DNA from: Amoebophrya sp. A120
Taxonomy: Eukaryota > Sar > Dinophyceae > Syndiniales > Amoebophryaceae
DNA: 64,000 nt
Assembly: GCA_905178155.1 (NCBI GenBank)
Contig: CAJINV010000016.1
Coordinates: forward strand, 62,001 to 126,000
Direction: 5' to 3'
A program made the position numbers and the translations under genes. The notes beneath the pieces are model-generated. The model made no database searches, had not been told where the DNA came from, and worked only from the letters and a program-made list of their open reading frames with translations. This document shows, piece by piece, positions 44,157-56,270 of this stretch (its first letter is position 1; each line of letters opens with the position of its first letter).

Positions 44157-47100
44157 CTATTCACAAGCCGGATACTCCATCTTTTCCAAGTACACGTAGC
44201 ATCTGTACATCAACCACGCTGCGCTCCTTGCGTTTTTGTTGTAGGGATTCGCGGCGAACAAGGTTTTTCGCTTTTCCAGATTCTCCACCGACGCGTCAAA
44301 TCTCGGCCACATGTAGGTGAAGACCGTGGTACAGTGGTCGAGAAACGCTTTTTCGTACTGGTTCTGGAAGTAGGACATTGGTGGTATTATCTGCGCGATG
44401 TTTTCCGTCTCGGAGTGATGGGGTGATGAAGTAGTTGTCACTGTACCGGTTTGGGGTGATGAAGTAGTTGTCACTGTACCGGTTTTCTTCTTGTTCATCA
44501 AGTCTTTTGCGATTTGCTTCTTCAGTTCTTCGTAGTAAATGAGCAATAGTTCCTTTTCTTGCGTTCCAGCCAAATCCAGCAACTCCGGTCCGGCGCAGGC
44601 CGCCAGCATGTACGCCAAATCAACCATCGGCAAGCCCCAGCCGGTCCACTGAAAATCGATGAAAGCGAATTCAATTTCTTCCTCTCCAGGGTCGATGTTG
44701 CCACCAGTTGTTCCCGTTCCAACCTCATCCTGGGCCGCCGCTGGTGCAGCTCGTCGAAAAAACATATTTGCGGCTTTCGGGTCACCGTGAAGGAGGGTGA
44801 TGAAATGTTCTTCGGCTTTATCTGCTGGTCTGCTGTCCTCCGTTCTCCATTCTTCGTGCATCTCAAACGCCAACCTTTTCGTGTGCTTCTGCAAGTTCGC
44901 GCCGATAGACTGAAGTGCGTCTTCTGGAAGGAGTTCGAGCCCGTCGCGATCATCAGCTCGCGCGTTTTTATTTTTCGCTGTCGTTTCTTCCGCCAGTCTC
45001 TCTTTCACCAGAGCACAAAACCGGTCTGCGAACTTCTTTTCCTTCCAAACTTTTTCCACATTTTCGTACATGGATGCCGACTGCCGGTTCGAGGCCCAGA
45101 AGGTTCCGTTTTCCCAAACGATGTTTTTGCTTTTCAACTCTTTCGTGATCTTTTTTTCTAGATCAAGCTTCTGTAACCTGCTCTGTGCGAAGAACGCGTG
45201 CCACCTCGCTAGCGCCTTCACCGCGGTGACCAACTCTTCCTTCTCCACGACCATGATTCTTTGTTCCCAGGATTCCATCGGGGAGAAATCGGATAACAGG
45301 ATCAGAAACGAGCTGTCAATGGGGGATTCCGGGTAAACTTTTTTCTCGCAATATTTACAAGCAGGGATCTGGAGCCTCGCCTGTTTTCGGAGAAGGTCGT
45401 TGGGGGCGGAGCGGGTGCTTCGGGGTGGTGATGTTCTTGCTGTTGAGTGATCTGCTTCGGCTTCCTCGGCACTGTCACCGAGATAATTCCTGTCCGCCAT
45501 GGCCTCCAGAAACCCAAACTCGACCTCGTACGACCGAACATCTCTCGCTAGCTTCTCTGGTTGGGTCTTTGCCTTCAGCTGACAATGGGGCAACTCCCGC
45601 ATGGCAGAGCGCTTGAGGAACAAGCTCTGCGTCTGCACGTTGCTGGAAGTTGTTCCTTGTTCCCCATGATCTTTCTTCTCCGAGTTGTAGGAGTTGTAGC
45701 TCAAGAAAACCCGGCACGCTTCTGACATCAGGTAGCGGATGGCGCTCGGTTCCGGGGCAGCGACACGCTGTATAGAGACCTTTTGGAAGATCATTTGTGG
45801 TTCTTGATCAGTGGTCTTGAGCGTGTTTTTCGTCAACATCTTTTCGAAAAAGTTCTTTGACAGAAACTCTCCATTCAGATCCCGGAGAATGTCCGTCGCC
45901 TGCTGTGGGTGGCACTGGTGATGCTCTAAACTTTCAAGGAGAGCAGAACCGTTCTCGCTCGGAAACGCCTGGATTCCAAACTGCTCTACCAGGAGCGACT
46001 GCATCGTCTGCTCCTCCGGTTGTTGTAGTTGTCCCCCTGTAGTGCTGGAAGAAGAGGCTTCTGTTTTATCATCCCTCATTTCAATCGCCCGCAATTTCGC
46101 GCCCCAGGTTGGATACGCTGGGTGCTTCACTTGTTTCCCACCACTGGTGTCACGGACCTCCTTCAACAGTTCCTCCGTTCTTTTCGTGTAGGCAAACACC
46201 CCGTAACTGTTCGTGTAGTAGTCCTCGATTGTCAGAGTTTTCTTCTCTATTTCTTTTAGAATTTCCTTCGGAGCCCTTATGTGCATGATCGGCGCGCCGA
46301 ACAGATCCATCATTCTCCCCCCAACAACCGCCAAGAGCGCCCCCGGCGCGCAACTGTCCCACCTACTCGTTTTCAAATTGAACAGCGCGGAATCCGCTTT
46401 GCCGAGCAAAATCTGGAGGATTTTGTTTCCGGCGCCCGCGTATCAAATGCAAATATGTCTGGGTCTGGAAGATGAGTGCAAGGTTTGTCATGCATGCTTT
46501 GCATGACCCATGATGCCTGTAATGCATGGCCTAGCATCACAGATTTTTTGAAGGCTTCCTGATACCTATTCCGCATGACAAATGCCCTCCCCGCGTAGCA
46601 CGAACTGGACTCCTCTTGCTGGTCATGCAATACAAATCTTTTTAGAATCCAAACGCAGCATCAGAAGTTGCAACCTTCCAGACCCAGACACTTTTGCAAT
46701 GCATACCGCGACGTGCTGGAAGTGGAAGTTGGATTCTTCCAGCGTTTTTTTGATTCTTTTCAACGGCCCGGCGGAGTCGTTCGAGGTGGCGAGGACCATT
46801 ATATTTTCTTCGTTGCCCGCAAGTTCAAGTTGTGGCTCAACATCTTTATTCCCGTTTTGTCTCGCCTCAAGCCGCTTCTCGTCAAGCGTCCCAACACCGG
46901 CGAGTTTTTCAATCCCGACGATACCGCAGACAAGCTGGATGTCGTCTTCCGGCGCGGGGATGTTGCTTGAGTCAGCGTAGAAAACTGTCGGGTCGGCAGA
47001 AGTTGTAGAGGAAGCTGGACCACCTAACGGCATCTCGTGCAGTGGCGTTAAGACTGTTTCTTCCCCTTCTACCCCCGCTGCTTCCTGGCACGTCGACCCA

Positions 47101-47963
47101 TTCGCCGCAACGGCATGGCCTCTAGTCACGACTCCGCTCTCTTTCGCGAAATCAGCATCGGAAGTGCTGGCTTTACTTGAAGAAGAGGACTTAGTACTGT
47201 GCTTCACTTTCTGCAGTCCCCAAAACGGCAATCCAATCACCCCGGCAATCGGCGCACCATACGCGGAAATTCCGATCAAGGTCTGCGTGTTCTGCAGCCG
47301 GTTTTTGACAAATTCCCGGGTCCCGTCCAACGGGTCGACGAACAGGGTGATGTGCTCGACGGGGATGGTTTGTTCCAGTTTCTTCTTCAAAGCATCGCTG
47401 TCCTTTTGGGTGTGGAGTTGCTTCAACAGGAGTTCGCAGTAGGGGTGGAGGGATTTGCTTTCGGCGGTGGCTGGGTCTTCATTTTCTACGGCTGCGACAG
47501 GAGCACCAGGCTCAGTTCCTGCCGTCTGCGCATCGTTTTCAGTTTCCTTCGTCAGCTGCAACCCCTCATCCTCTTCTCCGACGATATCAAGCCCAAATCT
47601 TAACGGATTCTTCTCGTTTGGCACCTTCGCAATCCCTTCCAACGTTTCCCACTGCCGCAAGTAGTTCAAGATCGCGGTTTGCGCGGCGTAATCCGCCTTG
47701 GTGACGCAGGATTTGTCATCCCCGTCGACTTTCTCTTGGAGAACGGCAACGGTGGAGCCCTGTTTTTTCTTCTCTTTGCGAATCGCTTTGATCCCTTTCT
47801 CAGCGGCGTAACAACAGGCGGAGACGAGGCGGAGCAGGTTGATGGTCGGTTTTGGGTTCTGGTTCTGGTTTGGAGAAGAAACGGCCGGTGAGGTGGCCGC
47901 TCCGGGCCCGGCGGCGGTGGGTTCCTTGCCGGGAAGAGCCTCCATTCTTCGCTTCTTGGACAT
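44157..47963 (-). CDS. Fusion of bisphosphate nucleotidase (BPNT1-like) and CHK/APH-type kinase
   Basis: Two exons (47963-46707, 46440-44157) around one introner-like element give 1,179 residues. The N-terminal ~480 residues are an inositol-monophosphatase-fold enzyme of the BPNT1 type: TKADYAAQTAI, metal-binding VGEED (about 130), FVDPLDGTREF (about 220) and, after the element, AGAGNKILQILLGKADS and RWDSCAPGALLAVVGG. BPNT1 hydrolyses 3'-phosphoadenosine 5'-phosphate to AMP and is lithium-sensitive. The C-terminal ~600 residues match choline/ecdysteroid-kinase-like phosphotransferases: RSYEVEFGFLEAM, LILLSDFSP, catalytic loop LHGDPKAANMFF and metal-binding AFIDFQWTGWGLPMVDLAYML. Its substrate, a small hydroxyl compound, cannot be told. 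Both catalytic sets appear intact. The join across the element falls inside the phosphatase, so separate genes are not a good explanation. Confidence 0.85.
44421..44486. repeat. 33-bp tandem duplication in coding sequence
   Basis: Two near-identical 33-bp units encode the repeated residues TGTVTTTSSP in a Thr/Ser-rich loop of the kinase domain, between the DFQ motif and the C-terminus. The length is a multiple of three, so frame is kept. Confidence 0.9.
46441..46706. mobile_element. Introner-like element A11
   Basis: Family A with TSD CGCG. It lies within the BPNT1-like domain; removal restores QHVAGAGNKILQILLGKADS. The intron can begin GTATGC but has no AG at the 3' side. Confidence 0.92.
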
Positions 47964-47990
47964 GGGGCACTACTAACTATAACTTCATTC

Positions 47991-48678
47991 AGAGCGCGGT
48001 AACAACTAAACCAACTAACTCGCCTCTCCGAGTTAGTCGTCCGGCCGGCCGAATCCGGGCGGCCGGACGACTAACTCGGCATTGTAAGTGCGAAAGTTAT
48101 TGCATATAGCAACTCCGGAGCCGGCGACCCCGGGCAGAGGTGTGTTTTGAAAAAACTCGTGGTAGGCGGCTAGGTATTAACTCGGGGCGACCACCAGCTA
48201 GCAGGCAGCTCGTGCGCGGAGGGGCTAACGATCGCGCAGTCGGCGACAGCCGGAATTCCTTATGCAGATTCGTGCTTTTGCGTATGCTATTTTTGCCATT
48301 GGGATCTTTTTTGAAAATCGTCGGGGCGACGTTTTCGCTTTCTTTGCAACGCAGGCAGAGGCCGCTCTGTCACTGTTGCGACGCAAATGATTTGTCGCGC
48401 GACTAATATCTACGGGGCGCAACACTTTTACACGCTTTCCGACTGAAGTGAGTTTTGTACCGAAAGCACAAAAACCATGCACAAAACCACACGAATTGCA
48501 TATGCTGCCGGGGCGTTTCCAAAACACACCTCCGACCGGAGTCGCCGGCTCCGGACTCGCTAAATAGGAAAGATGTCGCACTTACAGTGCCGAGTTAGTC
48601 GTCCGGCCGCCCGGATTCGGCCGGCCGGACGACTAACTCGGAGATGCGAGTTAGTTGGTTTAGTTGTTACCGCGCTCT
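47991..48678. mobile_element. Non-autonomous TIR DNA transposon (MITE-like)
   Basis: A 688-bp element is bounded by inverted repeats of about 100 bp that differ at about two positions, with a weaker extension inward, and is flanked by the 5-bp duplication CATTC (47986-47990, 48679-48683). Each arm contains its own palindrome (19-bp arms at 48028-48046 and 48061-48079, CCGAGTTAGTCGTCCGGCC and complement). The interior has no transposase-like frame. It sits just upstream of the fusion gene's ATG at 47963. The high arm identity suggests recent activity. The TIR has nothing in common with the introner families. Confidence 0.9.
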
Positions 48679-48683
48679 CATTC

Positions 48684-49763
48684 ATTTGTGCATGGGGACG
48701 CGCGGGCTCCGCGTGCTCCTTTACGTTTCGCAGTTGAGTGCTCAAAAGAGGAAAAGATAAAATAGAAGCTGAAAATGGGTAAAAAGTTTTGGGTCGGGTA
48801 GAGATTGGCTATTTAGCTTGCTGCTTTATTTTATACTTATAAAAAGACTAGATCTACTAGGTGGGAAGGGGGGACAATGATACTAGCGACGTTTCTTTCG
48901 AAGCGAAAAGGCGCTGAAATGGCGCAAAAATCGCAATGCCATCCCGGTCGGAATTCTTTTGTACACCGAAACACAATTATGAATATTCAGAATGAGGTGG
49001 AGGGAACAAAAGTTCTGTTTTGTTCGACCAAAACCAAAGCAAATCTTAGTAGAATCAGCGTTCACACGAACTGTTTGCACTACCCCGGTTGATCTTGATC
49101 TCGGCGTAGATCATCCAGCATGGAAACTAGGAGAGTTACACAATCTATCACTAGATCTAGTTGAACTTTCAACATAAATATTTGATCTTGATGACGAGTG
49201 GAAGAGGTGCTGTTGTGATGAACATGCAGGATCTTCCTGTGGTGAACATGCAAGTTGAACCTTGTAGATGACCCATCAAGTACAAAAAGCCATCGAGGAC
49301 GTAGGAGCGTGCGAAAAACGTGATAGGCGAGGCCGATTATTACCACACTCCTCAACAAAGAACCGTGCACTTCACAGAAGTGAAAGAACTGAAAGAAGGT
49401 CTTTGCTCGTCAGTCAAATGGCTTACTGTGCGATAGTTTTGCTTTCTTCTCACTCACACCGTTAGCGCTACTTCAAGAAAAACACGAGCTAGCGAAGCCA
49501 CCTTGCTTTGTTGGCTTACTCGAAAAGAAAAATAAAAAAGAACTATGAAACTGTCACATCAACCTAGGTGATGTAGGTCAAAAGTTATAATAAACTGAAA
49601 AAGCTTTGGATTGTCAAAGTTGTTCAAAGAACTGAGTTCGATCAAAGTTTCTACAAGCTAGAATTTTTTTTTTGACGAGCATGCGCTGAAGATCCATCTA
49701 TGTATACTTCGGTATTACTTATTTTCAAAAAGGCAGTCGTGTTGCTGATTTCGTGTCGCTTGC
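48684..49763. other. AT-rich intergenic stretch
   Basis: Short frames without protein-like composition, several A/T runs and no introner-like element. It holds the 3' flank of the LRRC49 gene. Nothing functional is recognised. Confidence 0.5.
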
Positions 49764-52700
49764 TCATCCCAACTCCATCGCCTCATCCCATGCGTCCGCT
49801 ACCAGATCTTTCATCGTCCCCTCGAAGCAGCTATCCAGCTTCCGCAGCATCAAGTCCGCCTTGACGCTATTGCTCAAGAGCTCCTGGAGCTCGGGGGAGA
49901 TTTTCAACGCGTTTTCTTTAGTGTCCAGCTTATTCGCCCCTCTATTGCTCCCGCCAGTGCCAGATCCCGTGGCAAACCCGCCTCCACTCGTCCCCGACGA
50001 GGTTGTACTAGATGATGTCGTAGGTAGTACAATACCGCTATACACTCGCTGCACTTCCCGCTGCTCCGATTCCGTCACTGTCCGCAAGTTGAACTTCTGC
50101 AGCGTGGGGAGCATGTGCAGAATTTGCATGCGCAACACCGATGCGGACATCGTTTCGTTGATCGGATTGTGAAAAATGGACAAGGACCTATGAACTGCAA
50201 AAGCATCGTACTTGTATAAATGCATCACAAATTTTCTCAGCATGAGAGAGAAAATTTGTCATGCGGATTTACCTTAAGAAAGACAAAGAGATTTGTAAAT
50301 GCAAGACTTGCATTTATTTTTATACGAGTACGATACTTTTGCACAGGATAGGACCGCAAATTCAACGACTTCAGCGGGCGGAGCTGGTCTAGGGACAAAA
50401 TTTGGTTCCTCGAGAAGGACAGCGCGTCCAATTGCCCGAATCTTGTCCGGAGCTTGTCCATACATTTTAAGACCGAGTTGATACTGAGAAAGAGAAATTG
50501 GATACTGGAAACCACCGCCTGGTACTCGTGTTTGTCCATCGCATCCAACCCTCTGCCGTAAATGAACAACTCAAACGCTTCTTCGCGTTTCACGTACCCA
50601 TACCTGGTTTGGGGGTTCTTGCCCTCCCGGGTATGACAGTGCACAACTAGTCCCCGTCTTCCTCATTTGTCTTGCAAAATCCCAAGTCCAGGCGCTGCCT
50701 TCTGGCCCGGTTTGCATGACAAATTCCGGGAGCTCAAACAGTACTACATCAGGCACATAAATATGTCGTGCATATGCTCCACGTGTGCTGATGTTTGTAT
50801 TGCTGTTCATCCCGTACAAATGAGGGGGAACGGGAGTTATGCACTCTCATACCGGGTGGCGTCCAGCCACTGTTGCCGGATGTCGTTCAGCACGTCGTGT
50901 CGGTATGCAAGACAAATTTCCCGCACATCTACAAAATGCATCACAAATTTGTTCACCAGCAACTTGGAGAGTGACATTTCTTGTCATGCTAAACTAGTAT
51001 CGAAGCCCAGTTTTGTCATGCAGCGATCGCATTTGTACGTCGTGGTCGTGTACGAGAAACTTTGCGGTGGGTAATCGCGAGGGGGCTTGTTTTTTGCCCC
51101 GTTTCGTCGTAGAGGTGCCTCCAGTTGCGGGCGTGGAGGGATGTTGATGTGTCGACGTTGCAGGAGTTGTTGCTGACGGTGGGTTCTCGAGAGGAAGCCC
51201 ACCACCACCGACTGTCACAGAACTTGTCGGCACGGCGATTTTATTTTTCGGTAGCTGGTCACTGGACTCCCGGGCGGGGGGTCGGGCGATGTTTTTGGAG
51301 ACTATGTTCGAGGTGGAAACGCCTTCTTTCGTCAACACTTGCCGAGGCCCAGGTTGCGGTGGTGCTGGTGCTGCTCCAGCACTAGAAGAACTTGCTGCAG
51401 CACCCCCTGCAGAAGAAGCAGGAGGACCAGATCCAGGCACACTTCCCGGCGTAGCTTCCGCAGGTTTCTGGTGTTTCTGGATGTGCTTGGATAAGATTTG
51501 ATCCACCATGGTGCCCGGGGTGATGAATTGGCTCTGGTCTGCAGTTGCTCCGACGTGCTGGTCAGCATTCTGAGTTGCTGTAGTGCCCCCGACTACTTGC
51601 ACCCCGGACAGGACCACGGTCGACGGTGGTTTCTGCAGCTGCAAAGCATTCTCCTCCTGCGTTTCAGTCCCTTGGTCACTGCTGGTCCCGCCCGTTTCGT
51701 CGGTCTCTTCCGCCTGGACAGAGGAGGAGTCAACCTCTTCAGCAAGTTGCTGCACTTCAGGCTCGGATAGGTCTATAACCTTGCTGGGCGGTTTTGTCAG
51801 TTTTCCCGATGAATCGACTTCGGGCATCACCGGCTGCACTTTGACCGACGGTGGTTTCATCGCTAACTGCGCAGGAGCAGCGAAAGGTTTATTTGCGGAT
51901 GAAATCGCTGGCTCTATCTCCTGATCGGTCACCGTCGCACTTGCATTCCGTCCCTGTTCCTGGTCGGTGGTAAGAGCTTCTTCAGTGGTTTGCTCTCCGG
52001 CGGTCGCGACGGGCTCTATGGTAGATTTCGACGTGTTCTTCACTTCGTCAAAGACTGATGGTGCTTTCGCTTGTTCATCCGCCCCTGTAAGTGGCGGTGT
52101 GAGAAGGAGATTGGATTGGTCTTTGAGCTTGCTGGACCCAGTTGAGGTTGTGAATAGTGGCTGTTGAAGATTCGTCCCCGCACCACCACCCAGATCACTG
52201 CTGGCCTGCTCTCCTTCTCGCTCTCGTCTACCAGCGCCGCCGCCCTCAGGACTAGTAACACTAGTAGCTGCTTGCTCGGAAACAGTGTTTGTCGCTGCAG
52301 TCGCGAAATCCACTCTTGCGAGAATGTCGCGTGGGTCGATGGTGGAACGCGGGACTTGGTTAGAACTGGACCGGCTAGAGCTGGACGAGGCTGCTGCGCT
52401 GGAGCTGGCTTGCGGGTGGTCGGGAGCAGCGCCGGGGTCGAAAGGTTTCTTTGTTTGATGCTGTTCGGATGGTGCCTGTTGTAAGGGAGCAGTACTAGTA
52501 CAGTTGACAACATGGATACTTGCACAATTGCGTGCCAAGTACAACTTCGCAAACAGACGTTCGAACTTTGAGAAGGTTCTTTCAAATTATTTGAAATCAT
52601 CTGCAAAGTCCTCGTCGCGTCGTGCAAAATCTTCTCTTGTACCTGTTGCTCCCCGGCCACCGCCCCCGTACCACTTCCCAACAAATTTCCGCTGCCGCTT

Positions 52701-54859
52701 CGACTCCTATCCATCTTGGTCGGGGACATGAGATCCTGCAGCAGCAAATCGCTTTCCGTTTGCGCAGCGTTGGTGAGAGAACCGCTTTTCCCTGACACCG
52801 GCCTCCTGCGACGACCAGCACTGGACCAGTACGTTTGATCCAGATCCTGTTTTCGTAGTTCGATTTAGTTGAGTGTGTGGTCGTATGCTCCTGCTGCAAT
52901 GCATCAATGTTCTCAAAGTCAAGGTAAAAGGAGAGTCGGTCTGTCATGCGATCCCGCCTTGCAAATAAAAACGCGCTACATTTACCTTCCTCCTCTGCTC
53001 GATATCCAGCGCCGCTGATTCGTACTTCTCCCCCATCCAGGATCCCTGCGGCGCTGCTTTTGCGGTGGCTTCCTGCGTTTTGTGTGTCGAAAATTTGTCA
53101 TGCAAAACCAGCCAAGAAAAAAATGATTTGCCATGCGCACCAACATGTCGAAAAGCAGATGAAGAAACCTAGACCACTTGATGTGTTTTACCTTCATCTT
53201 CTTTTCCTCCTCACTAACCAATTTCTCGTCCAACGTTTTCAAGGTTTCGCTGCACTTCAACACAATCTCCCTCCGGATTTCCTCCCTGTTTTTCTCATCC
53301 ACTAGCGGGTTGTTGTCCACACTGAGATCCACCAATTTCGTCATCTTGGCCACACACGCGATGCTGTTCAAGCTTTTCAGCTGATTGTGGGAAACGTACA
53401 GTCGCTGCAAGTTAAAACAGGTGATGTCTAGTCTTCCGAGGTGTTCGATCTTGTTCCTTCTCAGGTTCAGCTCGATCAAGTTCTCCAACAAATGCGGTAA
53501 ATTGAACTGCTGTTCAAACAGATTACTCGCTAAATTCAAAACCCGCAAGGGTGCCGGCTCGGCGAACGGCATTTCTTTCAGGCTGTTCGCGTGGAGATCA
53601 ACGACATCCAGTTTCGGTAGTAACGCCAAGTGTTCGACGCCCTTCTTGATCTTGTTCTTCCCGAGCATTAAAACCTTCAACGTCGGGACGGTTTGGAGGT
53701 TCTCGATGGTCTCGATCTGGTTGCCGTACAAATCGAGGAAAATCAAGTTTGGTAACGACACCAGATTCTCGATCTTCTGGATGCTGTTTTTCTGGTAGTT
53801 CAACAACCGGAGTTTCTCCTCCCCTTCGAGTAAGGGGCAGACCTGGAGTTTCCTGCGATCCAAATTGAACCGCTCCGGCGAATATTCCCGTTCCGCGGGG
53901 CTGCGGTAGACAATTAGTGGTAAATTAGGTAATTCCGCGAAAATAATCCGGTCCTGGCCCTCGACCGCTCGTACTACTCCGTGGTGGAGGAGAAAATGAA
54001 ACCGTTCGTCCTCCAAGCCCGATTTCGGAAATGTGTTGTTGCTGTTTTGGATCGCGTGTGCATTATTATTGTTTTGGTGTGCGGAAGAGGAAGATGAGGA
54101 TTTTTTGCTTGGATTGCCCGACGAGGAACTGTGGATCGGAAACCCACTAGACCCGTGGTTCAGACTGGACGCAGAACTGGCACTGCCGGAGGAAGAGCTG
54201 CTCGGTCGTTGCAGCAGAGACATCGTGGGCACTTGTTCGTTGATTGAAGAACCATTGGCGTTGGCAAAGCCGGCGGATTCTGATATCAGTTCCAGTTGTT
54301 GGGGTTGTGTTTTAGAAGATAGAAGGTGGCTTGATGTCAAAATGTCTTTGCGGTTTCGTTCGACGTTGTTCACCTTTCATGTGCACTACACGAGGACACC
54401 AACAATGCCTCATACAAAAAAAAAAAAAACGACACTCATCTTCTAAACAGGAGCAATACTATCCTTCTGCGCCAACTTCCCCGTCCCGCTTCTCTTCCAA
54501 TTTGACCCGCTTGTGGTCCCCGCAACTCCAATGGTCGATGAGCTCGAGCTGCTACTCCCAGCAAAGCCCCCAGTCGTGCCAAGCAAGCCTTCGACCCCGG
54601 AGACGCCGGTTGTTGTTCCATGATGCGATCCGCCATGTAGTAATCCCCCATGTCCCGCCGCACTAGACCCGGGTCTACTACTACTGGCACCTCCCGTCGC
54701 TCCTCCCTGCCCGGCGGGGGAGGTGATATGGCGGCCATGCAATCGGAACGTCGGACTGATCGCGTTTTTCAGAGGGCTGTTGGACTTGTTTTCCCGGGTT
54801 TGCGGCCGCAGGTGGGAGGACGTCGGCGTCGTAGCAGAGGGGTTATTTCCGCCATCCAT
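49764..54859 (-). CDS. LRRC49: LRRC49 homologue, tubulin polyglutamylase complex subunit
   Basis: Exons: 54859-54449 (Gly/Ser-rich head), 54373-53192, 53072-52986, from 52846 to about 52.5 kb, about 52.5-51.07 kb, 50905-50852, 50631-50350 and 50188-49764 (stop). Introns 54374-54448, 53073-53191 and 52847-52985 are GT-AG and phase-consistent. LRRC49 hallmarks are HGVVRAVEGQDRIIFAELP, NLDRRKLQVCPLLEGEEKLR, a row of SDS22-type leucine-rich repeats (LRLLNYQKNSIQKIENL, LIFLDLYGNQIETIENL), and at the C-terminus RHDVLNDIRQQWLDA, LSFSRNQILSLDQL and LSIFHNPINETMSASVL. LRRC49 belongs to the complex that adds glutamate chains to axonemal and other tubulins. An extra ~450-residue Ser/Thr/Pro/Gln-rich insert (52.5-51.1 kb) is not typical of the animal protein. 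Near 51.1-51.2 kb a small further intron is needed to keep frame, and the exact junction at 52.5 kb is uncertain. Confidence 0.85.
50189..50349. mobile_element. Introner-like element B13
   Basis: Family B, TSD AGGACC. Removal joins LKSLNLRS to LSIFHNPINE, a conserved LRRC49 stretch. Confidence 0.92.
50632..50851. mobile_element. Introner-like element E3
   Basis: Family E, TSD CCGGG. Removal joins QQWLDATR to EGKNPQTRYGYV. Confidence 0.9.
50906..51069. mobile_element. Introner-like element D4
   Basis: Family D, TSD GGTA. Removal joins NKPPRDY to RHDVLNDIRQQ; this fixes the upstream frame and implies another small intron near 51.1 kb. Confidence 0.8.
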
Positions 54860-56270
54860 TGTTCTTGCGATGACAGCTGCTGCGAGACCAGCACTAGCCT
54901 GCAATTAATACTCGCTGCAAGAAAGGACTTTCGTCCTTGTCCGGGCGAGTTATAACCATCGCAACATTTTTTCATATGGATTTTTCCACGAAATAAACTG
55001 CGTTCTTTACATATCGCAGCACCGAAAAGGAAAGGTCATAGGCATAGATGTATCTCGATGAAAAATGAAATAGCGTTGTGTAAAACTTGAATAGATGGCG
55101 ATGCGTTGTGATACGTTAAGTACGATGTTCAACACAAGCGCGAGCTGCAGGGAAAAAATACCACTATCTCTGTACTGTGCCTGGCACACGTCCGGATGGA
55201 AACATGTACTATGTAAGCAGGTTCCTATGGGCCACATCGTCCAAAACGCACTGGCCGCGTTACTTAGAAGCGCTTTTGGTCACCAGCAACAGAAGAAAAA
55301 CAACAAGATGAACTTGACGACAAGACTGGACATGTTGACGGCGGTGAACCGAGGCGGATGAAGACGAGATACCTGCCGAGCCAACTTCTGTCTTGGTGCA
55401 GGACGAAGACACATCTAACTGGCGAAATGAAAAAACAAAAGCGATCAAAATTAGCGTCCAGCGAAAAAGAAACTCGGGAGGACGTCGCTGGTATGATTCG
55501 CGATCACGCAGGGTCGAGTGACCCACGACAGCACCTACTACAGCAGGAGCGAAATAAAAAAACCATTGGTGTCTTAGTATGAACAGTGCAGGAAGTTGAC
55601 GTTGCTGTGAGGTGGACCCGCCAGCCGCGTTTCGTTGACACAATATATATCGCATGCGCATTCCGTCCATAGTACAACTCGTCCTTATTTACCGACACGT
55701 TGGACGCTAAGGCTGCTACAGGTCGTGCTACACTTATCCATCCGTTTGAAGTAGACGCCGGAAGCGGAACTTCCTTTCATTCAAACGTGTTCCCATGCCT
55801 CCTGCTACCACCTCGAGAGCCGGCATGTTGACCTGCGCTGAAAACGAACTAGAGTGTTAAGATGTAAAGATTTTTGAAGATGTACATGCATGTTTCAACA
55901 GAAATACAAGAAATTGGATATACTGAAATGTCAAAGTGAAAGTGTTGTGACTGTAAATTCAAAAGGTTTTCGATAGACAACTGTAATGGTTGCCATCAGC
56001 TGTTCGCGAATTGTGAACTCAATACTGGAAAACAAACTGAAATGCACTTCTACATGGTAATAAAGTAGCTGTAAGCAAACGTAGTAAATAACTCAATAAA
56101 GCGAAAGCAAAAAGTTGTAAAACATGAACAAACACTAGCACATTAGCGACGCCAACCGAGACGACCACAGAGTGATAAACTCCTCTCCACCAATGAAGGA
56201 GACAAAAACAAAGTTGATTCGCCTGCACCACCCCGCGGACCGAATTCGTATATCAAAAATCAGTCACTTC
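54860..56270. other. Intergenic stretch
   Basis: Several short frames exist on both strands. One minus-strand frame near 55260-55500 has a hydrophobic start followed by Ser-rich sequence, but no clear start or splice pattern. No introner-like element is present, which argues against a gene of the type seen nearby. Confidence 0.5.

Noticed and set aside
55260-55670. 136-codon minus-strand frame with hydrophobic segments
   Set aside because: No convincing start, no in-frame continuation and no element. The hydrophobic part comes from T-rich DNA.
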